Positions 51,588 to 61,149 of a stretch of DNA of 64,000 nt are shown one piece after another. The position numbers and the translations under genes were made by a program. The stretch is from positions 62,001 to 126,000 of the forward strand of contig CAZAWR010000006.1 in assembly GCA_964488865.1 (NCBI GenBank), in the 5' to 3' direction. This DNA is from MWCO01 sp964488865. Its GTDB lineage: Bacteria > Myxococcota_A > Polyangia > Polyangiales > Polyangiaceae. Numbering within the stretch: the first letter of the stretch is position 1; each line of letters opens with the position of its first letter. The notes under the pieces are model-generated. The model was given only the letters and a program-made list of their open reading frames with translations, was not told the origin of the DNA and made no database searches.

Positions 51588-53171
51588 ATGTCCCCTCTCG
51601 CGCCGCACCGCGTCTTCCCCTTGCTTGTCGCCTTGGCCATAGGCTGCGGCGACCCCGCGGCTTCCCCTACCGAACCGTCGGCCCCGGACACACCCGACGC
51701 CTCCACCACCGGCACGTCCCTCGTGCTCGACCCGCCCTCCACCATCACCCTCGCCCCCGGCGAGCCTACGGAAGTCGCCGTCGCGGTCGAGCCCCCGGAT
51801 GTCTACGTCGTGCGCTTCTCCTTGCTCGGGGATTCCCTCGACGCGTCGCTCGATGCTGACAAGCGCGTCACGTCAGAGGATGGACGAACGTCCGTCAGCT
51901 TGCTCGCGCCTGGGTCTCCCACCACGTTTCGCTTGCGAGCCACAGCCGGTGGGAGCGCCACTGCGGAAGTCGCGGTTTCCGTGAGCGACGAGGGGTTCGC
52001 CACCGTGCGCGTTCTCCCCTCCTACAAGGGGATCCGAAGCACGCCGACGTGGACGGCTTCCGCCTTCGCCGGGGTCACCTGCGCGGACATTCCAGGGCAA
52101 CCGCCCGAGGACGGTCCGATCGTCGACGTCGTGGTTGGAACAGGCCCGATGGAGCTGGCCTCTCTGCCCGTCGGTCCGCGCATCGCTGTCACCCTTCGCT
52201 CTCAGAAGACCGTGGGAGGGTGCACGGAGCTCTCAGACCTCAACCCGGGCGAGACGCGAGAGTTGTCGGTCAAGGTTTCCGACATGCCGGTGCGCCTCGA
52301 CGCGACCCGCCTCGACCTGACCATGCAAACGGAGCCCTTGGACGACGCGTCGCCACTCCTCGACAAGCTCACCACTTCGTTCGTCCACCTCATTTTCCCT
52401 CCCAAGAGCACGGAGGCCAAGTCGGTACTCGATGCCGTGCAGGCCCAGCTACCCGATCCCTCCGCCTTCGCCCAGGCTCGTTCTCTTGGAGGTTGGGACG
52501 CGCTCGTGGCCGCATGGTTCGACGAAAGCGGCCAACTGTTGCGAGAGCAGGTCCGCGCGTGGATCGAACGGGGTCTCGAACCCCTGCGCAACGGCGACGT
52601 GCTCGCTGGCAAGCTCACCGCGATTCCGGACAGCACCACCCAAGGGATGCTCTCCCTCGATCGGTTTCACGGCTTGCCACTCGCGCTCGCCGGCATTCCA
52701 AAGGAACACGTCGTCTCCCTCGGGGTCGAGCCCGGCGACGTCATGATCGTCGGGGGCAAGGTCGCGTGGCTCCCCTCGAACCTTGTCGGCGCCGCGGGCG
52801 ATGTTGGCGCGCACGACCTCACGGGTGCGACCGATGCCGTCCGCGCGCTCGCTGATGCTGTCGGTTGCGACCAACTTGCCACACAGCTTTCCTCTACGTA
52901 TCCACTTCCCGGCACGTGCGACGGATCGTGCGTCGCGTCGGCGTGCGAAGACGCCCTTGCCGCGATGTGGGGACGCGCGCGGAACAGCTCTGCGTCGTCG
53001 TTCGAAACGGTGCAGCTCTCCTTCACCATCTCGGGCACCGCCACAGTCGACGGGGACGCAGCGATCGTGGGCTTGAACGCGAGCTGGATCGGCACCCAAT
53101 CCCACGACGGCGACGAGACGGCCGTGCGCGGGGCGGCGAGTGGTAACCTCGAAGCTCCCCAGTCGCGCTGA
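51588..53171 (+). CDS. Large hypothetical lipoprotein
   Basis: 527 residues from MSPLAPHRVF; signal and lipobox LAIGC are clear, followed by a Pro/Ser/Thr/Asp-rich linker (PTEPSAPDTPDASTTG). The first ~200 residues fit Ig-like beta sandwiches (TITLAPGEPTEVAVAVEPP; FATVRVLPSY). The second half contains helices with an ARSLGGWDALVAAWFDESG segment and two Cys clusters (GCDQLATQ; CDGSCVASACEDA). No enzyme motif seen. It starts 86 bases from the divergent pilR gene and ends 8 bases before the peptidase gene. Confidence 0.75.
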   Translation: MSPLAPHRVFPLLVALAIGCGDPAASPTEPSAPDTPDASTTGTSLVLDPPSTITLAPGEPTEVAVAVEPPDVYVVRFSLLGDSLDASLDADKRVTSEDGRTSVSLLAPGSPTTFRLRATAGGSATAEVAVSVSDEGFATVRVLPSYKGIRSTPTWTASAFAGVTCADIPGQPPEDGPIVDVVVGTGPMELASLPVGPRIAVTLRSQKTVGGCTELSDLNPGETRELSVKVSDMPVRLDATRLDLTMQTEPLDDASPLLDKLTTSFVHLIFPPKSTEAKSVLDAVQAQLPDPSAFAQARSLGGWDALVAAWFDESGQLLREQVRAWIERGLEPLRNGDVLAGKLTAIPDSTTQGMLSLDRFHGLPLALAGIPKEHVVSLGVEPGDVMIVGGKVAWLPSNLVGAAGDVGAHDLTGATDAVRALADAVGCDQLATQLSSTYPLPGTCDGSCVASACEDALAAMWGRARNSSASSFETVQLSFTISGTATVDGDAAIVGLNASWIGTQSHDGDETAVRGAASGNLEAPQSR

Positions 53172-53179
53172 AGGCCTCC

Positions 53180-55156
53180 GTGAAGCTCGCCATCGAATGG
53201 ATTGCTACCGTTCTCTTCTCGATCGGCACGATCGCGTTGCTCGCACTGCCTTTTCGGGGCCCTGCTGCGCCGACAGCTTCCCCCGTGCCGAAGCGGCACG
53301 GCGCGGCGCTCGCCACAGCTGCAGGCCCAACTGCTTACGCCGAGCTTCCGACCCTTGGCCCTACGTTCGACGATGACGCGTCTCTGCCTTCCCACGCGGT
53401 CCCCGTCGCCGACTACACGCTGCGGGTGAGACTCGACACCCAGGAGCACCTAGTGGAAGGGGAAGGCGTGATTCGCTGGCGCAACCGCTCTGAGAAGGAG
53501 ATCTCCGCGCTTCACGTCCACCTCTACGCCAACGCGTTCCGATCCGAAGACACGCGGTTTCTGTCGGATCGCCGTCCGGGCGGACGAGGCTCGGGTCCCG
53601 TGCGAGACTTCGGGCACGTCGCGGTGGACAGCTTCTCGGTTCGCTCTCACGGCGGAGAGAACGTGTGGCCTCGCGCGAAACGTGCGGACCCGGCCTACCC
53701 CAACGACGACACGGACATGGTGGTTCCGCTCGCCCAACCGGTGAAGCCGGGTGAGGCGATCGACGTCGACCTTTCGTGGCGCACCAAGCTCCCATCCATC
53801 GTCGAGCGCATGGGGTACCACGGTACGTTCCACATGGTCGCGCAGTGGTTCCCGAAGATCGCGAAGCACGAACCCGATGGGCAGTTCGCGCACTTTTCGT
53901 TCGATCGGCTCGCGGAGTTCTACGCCGACTTCGGCACGTACGACGTGACCATCTCTGTCCCCGAGACCTTCGTGGTGGGCGCGACGGGCCCATGTCACTC
54001 CGAAGAGATCCTCGACGGTCGCAGGGTGGTACGGCACGTTCAACCTGACGTACACGACTTCGCGTTCGTAGCGTGGGACGGCTTCCGCGAGCTAAGAAGG
54101 GACGTCGACGGGACGGACGTGCGTCTCCTCTTTCCGCCGGCGCACGAGGGAATCGCCGAGGAACAGCTCGATGTGACGGCGTTCGGTCTCCGACACTTCG
54201 GGGCGAGATTCGGTTCGTACCCCTACGCGACGCTCACGATCGTGCATCCGCCGGTCGGAGCGGAGGAAGCGGGGGGCATGGAGTACCCCACGCTCTTCAC
54301 GACGGGTGGCTCGTGGTGGAAGCGCGGTGTCGACGGGTCCGCTCGCGCGCTCACGTTGCACGAGCTTGCACACCAATATTTCCAAGGCATGGTGGCGACG
54401 AACGAGCATGCTTGGCCGTTTCTCGATGAAGGCCTCGCGAGCTTCGCGGAGGTCGACGCGCTGGACGTCGGATGGCCCGATTCCGGCGCCATCGCGGCGC
54501 GAGGCTGGGGCGTTGCCGCGTCGACCGTATTGCGCAGGGTGGGCCTTGGCGGGGGACAGGACGACATCATTGCGAAGCCTTCTCCGGACTTCCACTCCGG
54601 GCACACCTACGGTCGTCTGGTCTACGGGCGAACGGCGCTCGTCTTGGCCACGCTCGACCGCGCATACGACGGGAAGGTCATGCAGGCGATCGGCCGATAC
54701 GCCCGACGCTATCGGTTCGCGCACCCAGGGCCTGAGCATCTGCTCGCAGCAATACGTGACGTTGCTGGTGAGCCGGCGGCGGAGGCACTCAGAACGTGCC
54801 TGTTCGACCGCGGTTGGGTCGACCTCGCGATCACCGATCTGACGTGTGAGGCGGACGCGTGCACAGTCGTGGTTTCGCACAGGGGAAACGTCGTGCTCCC
54901 GGTCGACGTGCTGTGGCTCCACGCGGACGGCACGCGAACGATGACGGTGTGGGATGGAAGGCAGGCACAAGCTTCCTTGCGACAAGCCGTCGCGTCGCCC
55001 GTGGTTCACGTGGTCCTCGACCCCAGCCACAAGATCCTGCTCGACGAAGATTTTTCGAACAACGCGATCGGTCTCGGCAAGCGACCGCGCGCATGGCGCA
55101 CGCGCGCGCTCGCGACCTACGTCACAGCCCTCGGCTTTCAGGCGGTGATGCCGTGA
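53180..55156 (+). CDS. M1-family zinc metallopeptidase (aminopeptidase N-like)
   Basis: A 658-residue protein with an N-terminal membrane helix, no further signal peptide needed. Zinc site HELAH at 394-398 with third ligand E417 after 18 residues (FLDEGLASF) is complete. The GxMEN-type exopeptidase motif appears as GGMEYP near residue 364, an altered form. The N-terminal beta domain reads VADYTLRVRLDTQEHLVEGEG and similar. Start is a GTG at 53180. Its stop overlaps the next start by GTGA. Likely acts outside the inner membrane on peptides; the altered motif suggests a changed substrate. Confidence 0.9.
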   Translation: MKLAIEWIATVLFSIGTIALLALPFRGPAAPTASPVPKRHGAALATAAGPTAYAELPTLGPTFDDDASLPSHAVPVADYTLRVRLDTQEHLVEGEGVIRWRNRSEKEISALHVHLYANAFRSEDTRFLSDRRPGGRGSGPVRDFGHVAVDSFSVRSHGGENVWPRAKRADPAYPNDDTDMVVPLAQPVKPGEAIDVDLSWRTKLPSIVERMGYHGTFHMVAQWFPKIAKHEPDGQFAHFSFDRLAEFYADFGTYDVTISVPETFVVGATGPCHSEEILDGRRVVRHVQPDVHDFAFVAWDGFRELRRDVDGTDVRLLFPPAHEGIAEEQLDVTAFGLRHFGARFGSYPYATLTIVHPPVGAEEAGGMEYPTLFTTGGSWWKRGVDGSARALTLHELAHQYFQGMVATNEHAWPFLDEGLASFAEVDALDVGWPDSGAIAARGWGVAASTVLRRVGLGGGQDDIIAKPSPDFHSGHTYGRLVYGRTALVLATLDRAYDGKVMQAIGRYARRYRFAHPGPEHLLAAIRDVAGEPAAEALRTCLFDRGWVDLAITDLTCEADACTVVVSHRGNVVLPVDVLWLHADGTRTMTVWDGRQAQASLRQAVASPVVHVVLDPSHKILLDEDFSNNAIGLGKRPRAWRTRALATYVTALGFQAVMP

Positions 55157-56037
55157 CGAACGAGGGGTTCCGCGTTGGGTGGCTTCCCGCGCTGCCCTAC
55201 GTGCTCGCAGGACACGTCATTCGACTGGCGGTCGCGCTCGTGGTGACGCATCCCTTCGCCTCCGTGATCGAGCGGATGCTCGGGGGATGGCCTGACGGAG
55301 ACCGCATGCTGTTCGAGCCTGGCGCGCTGATGCTGGCCGAGGTGCTGCGTGTACACGGCGTTCCCATGTCGGGATTCCTCGAGCAAGGGGCGCTCGCGGC
55401 GCTGGGGATGTTGCCGATCGGGATCGTAGTGAACGCGTTCGTGATCGCGTCCCTGGTGGTGGGAAACCCCCGGGATGTGCGGGCCGTGGCTTCGCTCGCG
55501 ATCGACCGGATGGTTCCGGTCGCCGTGTTGACCTTGGCGGCGCTGTTGGTTTGCGGTGGAGCACTGGCGGCTTCCGTGGTTGTGCGGGAAGGGATGCGCG
55601 CCGCCCTTCCGTTCGACACGCGCACGAACGACTTGCTCAGCCTCTTCGTGCTGGTGATGGGCGCAATGGTAGCCGCGGTTGCTGTGCTTGTGGCGGATCT
55701 GGCGCGGGTGGCATCCGTGCAGTCCAAGTTGGACACAGCGCAAGCGCTTGTGCATGCGTTCGAAAGCCTCCGACGGCGACCTTGGCAGATCGTCGGAGCG
55801 TTCGGGTCTCGCGCGTCGGCTGGGGTGTTTCTGGTGGCGGGAGGGTTGGTTCTGCCCGTTTCGGCGGGGATGACGACGGAGGGGCTTGCTGTCGTGGTGG
55901 TTCAGCAGGTCGTGCTGTTGGCCTTTGCCTGTCTGCGGGCGTCCTGGTTAGCCAGAGTGACCGGACTTGGCTCCTGTGAGTCTTCTAACCCATGCCAGTT
56001 GCACACTGCCGGCGAGAAGGACTCCGAGCGCACCTAG
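55153..56037 (+). CDS. Multi-pass membrane protein of unknown function
   Basis: 294 residues from a GTG that overlaps the peptidase stop by 4 bases, so the two are translationally coupled. About six hydrophobic helices (VRLAVALVVTHPF; GMLPIGIVVNAFVIASLVV; VPVAVLTLAALLVCGGALAA, etc.) with short loops. No motif recognised. Its last 90 bases overlap the end of the convergent GT-C-like gene. That tail-to-tail overlap is unusual. The C-terminal tail (SCESSNPCQLHTAGEKDSERT) is soluble and may be altered by the overlap. Confidence 0.65.
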   Translation: MTNEGFRVGWLPALPYVLAGHVIRLAVALVVTHPFASVIERMLGGWPDGDRMLFEPGALMLAEVLRVHGVPMSGFLEQGALAALGMLPIGIVVNAFVIASLVVGNPRDVRAVASLAIDRMVPVAVLTLAALLVCGGALAASVVVREGMRAALPFDTRTNDLLSLFVLVMGAMVAAVAVLVADLARVASVQSKLDTAQALVHAFESLRRRPWQIVGAFGSRASAGVFLVAGGLVLPVSAGMTTEGLAVVVVQQVVLLAFACLRASWLARVTGLGSCESSNPCQLHTAGEKDSERT

Positions 56038-58209
56038 CGCAAGGAGGCCCAAGTACCCGCGCGGCCAATGAGCCGCGGCAAGGATCCGATGTTCCCCTGC
56101 AGGAACCCTGACACTCAGGAAGCCGGGCGAGACTCGCTCAACCACCGAGCTTGGCTCTCCGTTCACCGTAACTCGCCATGTGGGAAACGCCGCAACCCGC
56201 AAGACCACATCCACCGGAGAAGCACATCGAACATCGGCTTCCAGAGCTCCGGGTTCTCGCAGGACTTCCCGAACGGTAGCGAGGTTGGGATCGCAGCCGT
56301 TACTAGCCTCCTCCCGCTTCTCGAAGGGCACCTCCGCAGCTTCGAGCGCAATGAACCGGGTCGGAGACATCAGGGCATCTGCTCCTTCGGGTGTGGCCAG
56401 CCCGTCCTGCACCTGCTTGCGAAGCGCAGAATCGGAGCCGCGCCAGCGCTCTCGAATGCATCCCACGCCCACAAGTGACGTCGCCCGTTCGTGGGACCAT
56501 AGTTGTATGTTCCCACTACGTTGCGCGCGCTTCCATCCCTCTGGCGGCTCACCATCATGAAGGAGAAGGACGTGACGAACCCCCAGTGCCTCGGCTCGAT
56601 CCACGGAACCGATCCGGGTGGGTTCCAGCCGGGAGAACGCGACCCAGTGCACGCCAACGTGAGAACCAGCTCCTCCCGTGGTCGCCATGGGAACCGAGCT
56701 GGAGAGTTCGATCCCGTCGTTGATCACGCACGCGTACAAGGGATCCTCGCTGTGCTGCGAGGACCACAACCGGCCGCGTGAGAGCGAACGTACCCAGCCG
56801 TGGACGGTGGCCTTGTCGTACCCTTGCCGAGCCAACGCACTGCAAGGCTGGGATGCTCTGGTCTTGAGGTCGACTCGGCGGTCCTTCGCGTACTGCCACC
56901 GGTTTGGCAGTGCGAACAGCAAGATGAGGCTTACGATTCCTGCCAGAATCGGTCCCACAGAAGCGGCCCAGGATGGTCCCTGCGTGACGCAGAAGGCTCG
57001 AGAGATTCGGTGAGACGATTCCTCGAGGGCGACCGTCACCATCACGGCCGCCACAACTGGCGTGAGAGCAACCACACGGAGAGGTTGGAGGAACGCGAGC
57101 ATTGCAGCGCCGACCACACCACTCTGCTCCAACGCACCTCCGCTCACGGAGAGCAGGAGGGAAAGGGCGCAGGCCACCGCAACGGCGCGAGGCACAGGGC
57201 GACGGGCCTGAAGGACCAGAGCCAAGCCGCACCCCCCCAAGAGTTGGGTGAGAGCCATCACCCGACCGGCATCGAGCAGATCGCCGTCTTGAAGCCACCA
57301 GATGAGCCGGGAGGGCCGGAACCCCACACGCTTCCACCCCATGTCTGGCGGCCATCCGAAGGGGATCTCCAGCGTGAGCAAGCCTGGTCCGTATAGGGCA
57401 GAAGCCGTCGCACCTGCCGCGATGGCGGCGCGAACGCACCGCTCGATCGGAGCTCTCTTCCCCACAACCGCGCAGGCGGCGAAAGCCACGACAAGAGTGG
57501 CTGCTGTGAGCTGGGGATGAACGGCCATGGCGGAGGCGCCAAGCAGCACCGGAGGCCATGAGCCCGTGGACCGAGCGAGGCTCGATGCCAGAAGAATGCA
57601 CAGAGGCAGAGCCAGTACCTGAGAGACCAGCCCCAGCGAGAAGAATGTCTCGTATCCGCCGACGAACGGGTTGTAAGGCGCCACCCAGGACAAACAAACC
57701 GCGCCCACCACGGCGAACGCTGGGCGAGCCCCACAGCGCACGGCTCCGGCGTAGAACGACAACGGAGCGGCCAGCGTTGCCACGGCACCCAACAGGTGCG
57801 TGGCGCCGGCCGGGGTGAACCCCATCTTCAGGAGCAATGCGATGAGCAACCACCCAACCGGAGGATAGTGGATCCCAAAAGGGAATCCTCCCATGTAGCT
57901 ATCGATCCAACCGTGAGGGATTCCTTGCGCGGCTATGTCAGCGGCGACCCGCGCATGGGTTGCATCATCTCCCCAGAACGTTGGTTCCCCCGAGACCCAG
58001 GGGGACATGAGCACGACGGGCGCACCGGCTGCGAGCACGGCACACGCCCCCGCCACGATCCACCGCGGGTTCCGGTGCCCAACCCACGCATCTCCCAGAA
58101 AACCGACCGATGCGACGCGCTCCGTTCGGACGACCCACAGCGCCACGACAAGAACAAGAGCACAAAGCAGTCCAGCCAGCATCGGAACACAGCCTATCAC
58201 TCGAACCAC
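55948..58209 (-). CDS. Polytopic membrane protein, GT-C-like
   Basis: 753 residues with about 13 hydrophobic helices. The first large loop has FWGDDATHARVAADIAAQGIPHG, an acidic pair with His, followed by FPFGIHYPPVGWLLIAL, comparable to the GT-C-like protein at 25038. The C-terminal ~250 residues form a soluble domain (WVAFSRLEPTRIGSVDRAEAL; VRCASPVDVVLRVAAFPTWRV) that ends in a YfhO-like FLSVRVPAGEHRILAAAHW strand and a last helix. It follows glgA by 31 bases. Substrate unknown. Its 3' end overlaps a convergent gene. Confidence 0.72.
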   Translation of the reverse strand: MVRVIGCVPMLAGLLCALVLVVALWVVRTERVASVGFLGDAWVGHRNPRWIVAGACAVLAAGAPVVLMSPWVSGEPTFWGDDATHARVAADIAAQGIPHGWIDSYMGGFPFGIHYPPVGWLLIALLLKMGFTPAGATHLLGAVATLAAPLSFYAGAVRCGARPAFAVVGAVCLSWVAPYNPFVGGYETFFSLGLVSQVLALPLCILLASSLARSTGSWPPVLLGASAMAVHPQLTAATLVVAFAACAVVGKRAPIERCVRAAIAAGATASALYGPGLLTLEIPFGWPPDMGWKRVGFRPSRLIWWLQDGDLLDAGRVMALTQLLGGCGLALVLQARRPVPRAVAVACALSLLLSVSGGALEQSGVVGAAMLAFLQPLRVVALTPVVAAVMVTVALEESSHRISRAFCVTQGPSWAASVGPILAGIVSLILLFALPNRWQYAKDRRVDLKTRASQPCSALARQGYDKATVHGWVRSLSRGRLWSSQHSEDPLYACVINDGIELSSSVPMATTGGAGSHVGVHWVAFSRLEPTRIGSVDRAEALGVRHVLLLHDGEPPEGWKRAQRSGNIQLWSHERATSLVGVGCIRERWRGSDSALRKQVQDGLATPEGADALMSPTRFIALEAAEVPFEKREEASNGCDPNLATVREVLREPGALEADVRCASPVDVVLRVAAFPTWRVTVNGEPSSVVERVSPGFLSVRVPAGEHRILAAAHWPRGYLGLLALGALGVLLAGSVQLAWVRRLTGAKSGHSG

Positions 58210-58240
58210 GGGGCCGTGGGCCCAACCCCGTTGTTGCCCT

Positions 58241-59689
58241 CTACCGCAGCAACCCCCGATAAATCTCCAAGTACCGGTGCGCTGATCGGTCCCACCCGAG
58301 GTCCAGATTCATCACGCGCTTGCGAAGCCGCGACCACGGCGGGATCGCATACGCCGCCACGGCTCGCTGCACCCCGGACACCAACCCCTGAACCGTCGGG
58401 TCGTCGAACACGAACCCCGATCCCGTCTCGAGCGCCGCGTCGCAATCCACCACCGTGTCGATCAACCCGCCCGTGGCATGCACCACCGGCACGGTGCCGT
58501 ACCGGTGTGCGTAGCGCTGGATCACCCCACAGGGCTCGAAGCGCGACGGCATCAGCAGGATGTCCGCTCCCGCGATGATCCGGTGTGTCACCGCGTCTGA
58601 GGGGGACGGGACGAAGGTCAGATCGCCCTTCCACTTGCGAACGGCATCGTCGATGCGCGGCATGAACTCAGCGCCATCTTGTCCCGCAACCACGAGACCG
58701 ACGTCGCTGCGCATGATCTCCGGGAGCGCATCGAGGAGCATGTCGATCCCCTTCTGCTCGATCAGTCGCCCGACGAACGCGAGCAGAGGGCGATCGTTGC
58801 GCATCTCGAGCCCGAGCTCGTGCAGCAGCTCCGCCTTGCAGCGCTTCTTGTTGGTGGGATCCTGCCCGTCGTAGCGCGAAGGCAGGTGGGGATCGATCGC
58901 GGGGTTCCAAACGCTGTAGTCGATCCCGTTGACGATGCCGGTGAGCTTGGCCCGGTTGGCAGCGAGCACACCCTCGAGCTTGCGCCCCTGCGGAGCGGTC
59001 ACGATCTCGCGCGCGTAGGTCTCGGACACGGTCGTGATCGCGTCGGAGAACTGGATGCCCGCCTTCAGGATGTTGATCTTGCCGTAGAACTCGACGGCGT
59101 CGGGGTGGAACAGGTCGCTGCCGATCCCGAGGCGATCGATCATCGATGCCTCCGAGATCCCCTGGTAGGCGAGGTTGTGCAGCGTGAGGACGAACTTGGT
59201 GCACTCCTCGAGGTCCTGGTTGCCCAACCGCTTGCCGAAGAGGGCCGTGAGCGAGGCAGGCCAGTCATGCAGATGCGCGATCTGGAAGGGCGTGCCCGAA
59301 CGCATGCGGGAGACGAGCAGCTCCACCACGGCGCGACTGAACAGGGCGAAGCGCATGTCGTTGTCGGGGTAGTCGTCGTCGCCAGCGCCGTAGATGCCCT
59401 CGCGATCGAACCACCCGGGGACGTCGAGCAACGTGATGTCGACGCCCGATGGCAAACGGCCGTCGTACAGGGTGGCTTCGAAGCTCTCGCCGCCGAGCTG
59501 GAAAGGCAGCGGCGTGAGGCGTCGCGCCACGAGCAATCCGGCCCGTTCGAAGTGGGGGAACCGCGGCAACGCGACCGTGACGTTGTGGCCGAGTTGGCGG
59601 AGGGTCTTGGAGAGGGAGGCGACGACGTCAGCGAGCCCGCCGACCTTGGCGTAGGGGGCGAGCTCGGTGGAGACAAAGAGGATATCCAT
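58241..59689 (-). CDS. glgA: Glycogen synthase (ADP-glucose)
   Basis: 482 residues, a GT5-type starch/glycogen synthase extending alpha-1,4-glucan from ADP-glucose in the cytoplasm. K15-V-G-G-L-A-D-V follows the family's STELAPYAKVGGLADVV start. The C-terminal FVGRLIEQKGIDMLLDAL and RFEPCGVIQRYAHRYGTVPV, then ATGGLIDTV, complete the active site. Full length. It sits 82 bases behind rplI, a position that suggests an added gene at the end of the ribosomal operon rather than a glycogen cluster; glgB and glgC are not in the window. Confidence 0.95.
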   Translation of the reverse strand: MDILFVSTELAPYAKVGGLADVVASLSKTLRQLGHNVTVALPRFPHFERAGLLVARRLTPLPFQLGGESFEATLYDGRLPSGVDITLLDVPGWFDREGIYGAGDDDYPDNDMRFALFSRAVVELLVSRMRSGTPFQIAHLHDWPASLTALFGKRLGNQDLEECTKFVLTLHNLAYQGISEASMIDRLGIGSDLFHPDAVEFYGKINILKAGIQFSDAITTVSETYAREIVTAPQGRKLEGVLAANRAKLTGIVNGIDYSVWNPAIDPHLPSRYDGQDPTNKKRCKAELLHELGLEMRNDRPLLAFVGRLIEQKGIDMLLDALPEIMRSDVGLVVAGQDGAEFMPRIDDAVRKWKGDLTFVPSPSDAVTHRIIAGADILLMPSRFEPCGVIQRYAHRYGTVPVVHATGGLIDTVVDCDAALETGSGFVFDDPTVQGLVSGVQRAVAAYAIPPWSRLRKRVMNLDLGWDRSAHRYLEIYRGLLR

Positions 59690-59771
59690 GGGCGGATCGC
59701 TGTACCACGGACCGGCCGAAGAATCTCGGTCGAATACCGCAAGGGAATCAGGTTGGGGGAAGGTGGGGGGA

Positions 59772-60230
59772 CTACTTCGCGACCACGGAGACCTTGAAGG
59801 TCGCCGTGACGGAGCTGCCGAGCTTGGCAGAGACCTCGTAGCTTCCGAGGCGCTTGATGGGCTCGGCGAGCTGGAGGATCTTGTGGTGCACGGTCAGGCC
59901 GTGGATCTCGATCTGCGCCGCGATGTCGCGCGTGGTGACGGCGCCGTACAGACGCTGGTCATCGCCGGCGACCGCGGGGATGGTGATCTCGAGTTCGGCG
60001 AGACGCTTGGCGATGGCTTCCGCCGAAGCGTGGAGCTTGGCGGCGCGGGCGACAGCGGCCCGCTTCTGGTGCTCGATCTGGGCGCGATTGCGCGCCGTGG
60101 CGGGCACCGCCATCTTCTGGGGGATGAGATAATTGCGGGCATAGCCCGGCCGGACCTTCACGAGCTCGCCACTGGTGCCGAGGTTCGGTACGTCCTGCTG
60201 AAGAATCACTTCGAAGCGCGAGTGACCCAT
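59772..60230 (-). CDS. rplI: 50S ribosomal protein L9
   Basis: 152 residues from the ATG at 60230. The hallmark N-terminus VILQQDVPNLGTSGELVKVR and RNYLIPQKMAVPAT is complete. The linker helix (NRAQIEHQKRAAVARAAKLH) and C-terminal domain (DDQRLYGAVTTRDIAAQI) follow. L9 binds 23S rRNA at the base of the L1 stalk. It lies 10 bases behind rpsR. Confidence 0.97.
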   Translation of the reverse strand: MGHSRFEVILQQDVPNLGTSGELVKVRPGYARNYLIPQKMAVPATARNRAQIEHQKRAAVARAAKLHASAEAIAKRLAELEITIPAVAGDDQRLYGAVTTRDIAAQIEIHGLTVHHKILQLAEPIKRLGSYEVSAKLGSSVTATFKVSVVAK

Positions 60231-60240
60231 GGGTGCCTCC

Positions 60241-60519
60241 TCAGGTGCCGGTGGCGGTGAACGGCAGGAGCGCGATGTTGCGAGCCTGCTTGATGGCCTT
60301 GTTGAGCTTGCGCTGATGGTACGCGCAGGTCCCCGAAATGCGACGGGGCACGATCTTCCCACGCTCGGTCACGAAGTACCGAAGCGCCTGGGGATCCTTG
60401 TAGTCGATGAGCGCGGCGCGATCCGCGCAGAACCGGCAGAAACGCCTCTTGCCACGACGGCGAGGCCCGTCCATGTCTCCGCGGCCATCCATGTCCTTCT
60501 GCATGTTGTCGATGCCCAT
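60241..60519 (-). CDS. rpsR: 30S ribosomal protein S18
   Basis: 92 residues from the ATG at 60519; an upstream GTG at 60525 overlaps the rpsF stop. The core RRFCRFCADRAALIDYKDP, FVTERGKIVPRRISGTC, AYHQRKLNKAIKQAR is typical. Two Cys (CRFC) plus Cys and His (GTCAYH) form the zinc-binding C+ variety of S18. The Met/Asp/Arg-rich lead is a little longer than usual. S18 pairs with S6 in the platform of the small subunit. GAGAGG before the ATG is a good RBS. Confidence 0.96.
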   Translation of the reverse strand: MGIDNMQKDMDGRGDMDGPRRRGKRRFCRFCADRAALIDYKDPQALRYFVTERGKIVPRRISGTCAYHQRKLNKAIKQARNIALLPFTATGT

Positions 60520-60521
60520 GA

Positions 60522-61058
60522 TCACCTCTCCTCGTCGTCGTCGAGATCGTCGACATCATCGTCCATGTCGTCCATGCGATCCGGACGCCCGCGATCGTCA
60601 CGGGAATGCCGATCGTGAGTGTCGACGAGGCCGAGCACCTTCTCTCGCGACTCGTCCATCTCCTCCGCGGTCATGGGCTCCACAGCAACGAACTGGATGT
60701 CCTCCGCGCTGACCTCGATCTTCTCGTCGGGCACCTCGTCCGAGACCTTGATGGTCATGAACTTGAGCACGGCGTCCTTCTGCATGCGCAGGTTGCGCTC
60801 GAACTCCGCCACGAGGTTGGTTTCCCCGTGGAAGCGAAGGAACACGTAGATGCCACGCCGGAACTTGCGGACCGGATAGGCAAGCTTGCGACGACCCCAA
60901 GACTCGACCTTGATGAGCTTGGCGTTCTCGCGAGCGAGAACCTCGGACACACGATTCGAGACGCGGGCTGCCGCGTCCGGATCGATGTCCGGTCTCAAGA
61001 CGTAGATGGCTTCGTATTCTCTGGCGCCTGGTCGCGCCATGACGTTCGGTTCGGCCAT
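60522..61058 (-). CDS. rpsF: 30S ribosomal protein S6 with acidic tail
   Basis: 178 residues from the ATG at 61058, preceded by AAAGGAG. The fold is standard in residues ~10-110 (YEAIYVLRPDIDPDAAAR, WGRRKLAYPVRKFRRGIYVF, RNLRMQKDAVLKFMTIKV). The last ~30 residues (DRGRPDRMDDMDDDVDDLDD) are a strongly acidic extension, longer than in most S6 proteins but of a type known in some lineages, where glutamates are added. S6 binds 16S rRNA together with S18. Confidence 0.95.
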   Translation of the reverse strand: MAEPNVMARPGAREYEAIYVLRPDIDPDAAARVSNRVSEVLARENAKLIKVESWGRRKLAYPVRKFRRGIYVFLRFHGETNLVAEFERNLRMQKDAVLKFMTIKVSDEVPDEKIEVSAEDIQFVAVEPMTAEEMDESREKVLGLVDTHDRHSRDDRGRPDRMDDMDDDVDDLDDDEER

Positions 61059-61149
61059 GATGACTCCTTTCGGCCTGCGGCCTCCCGACTTTGCGGGAAG
61101 CAAGGAGACGGGGTGAGCTCCATGCCCACCCTCGAATAGGGGCGTGCTC
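61059..61149 (-). promoter_or_regulatory. Leader of the rpsF-rpsR-rplI genes with hairpin
   Basis: The 91-base gap before rpsF holds a TCCCG/CGGGA hairpin (61083-61098) followed by GGCC-TGC-GGCC. S6:S18 complexes of other bacteria bind such a leader to repress their own synthesis. No clear match to the known motif was established, so this is a candidate only. Confidence 0.3.

Noticed and set aside
58206..58219. CCACGG-GG-CCGTGG as terminator
   Set aside because: A hairpin is possible but there is no T-run; it lies between two genes of the same direction.
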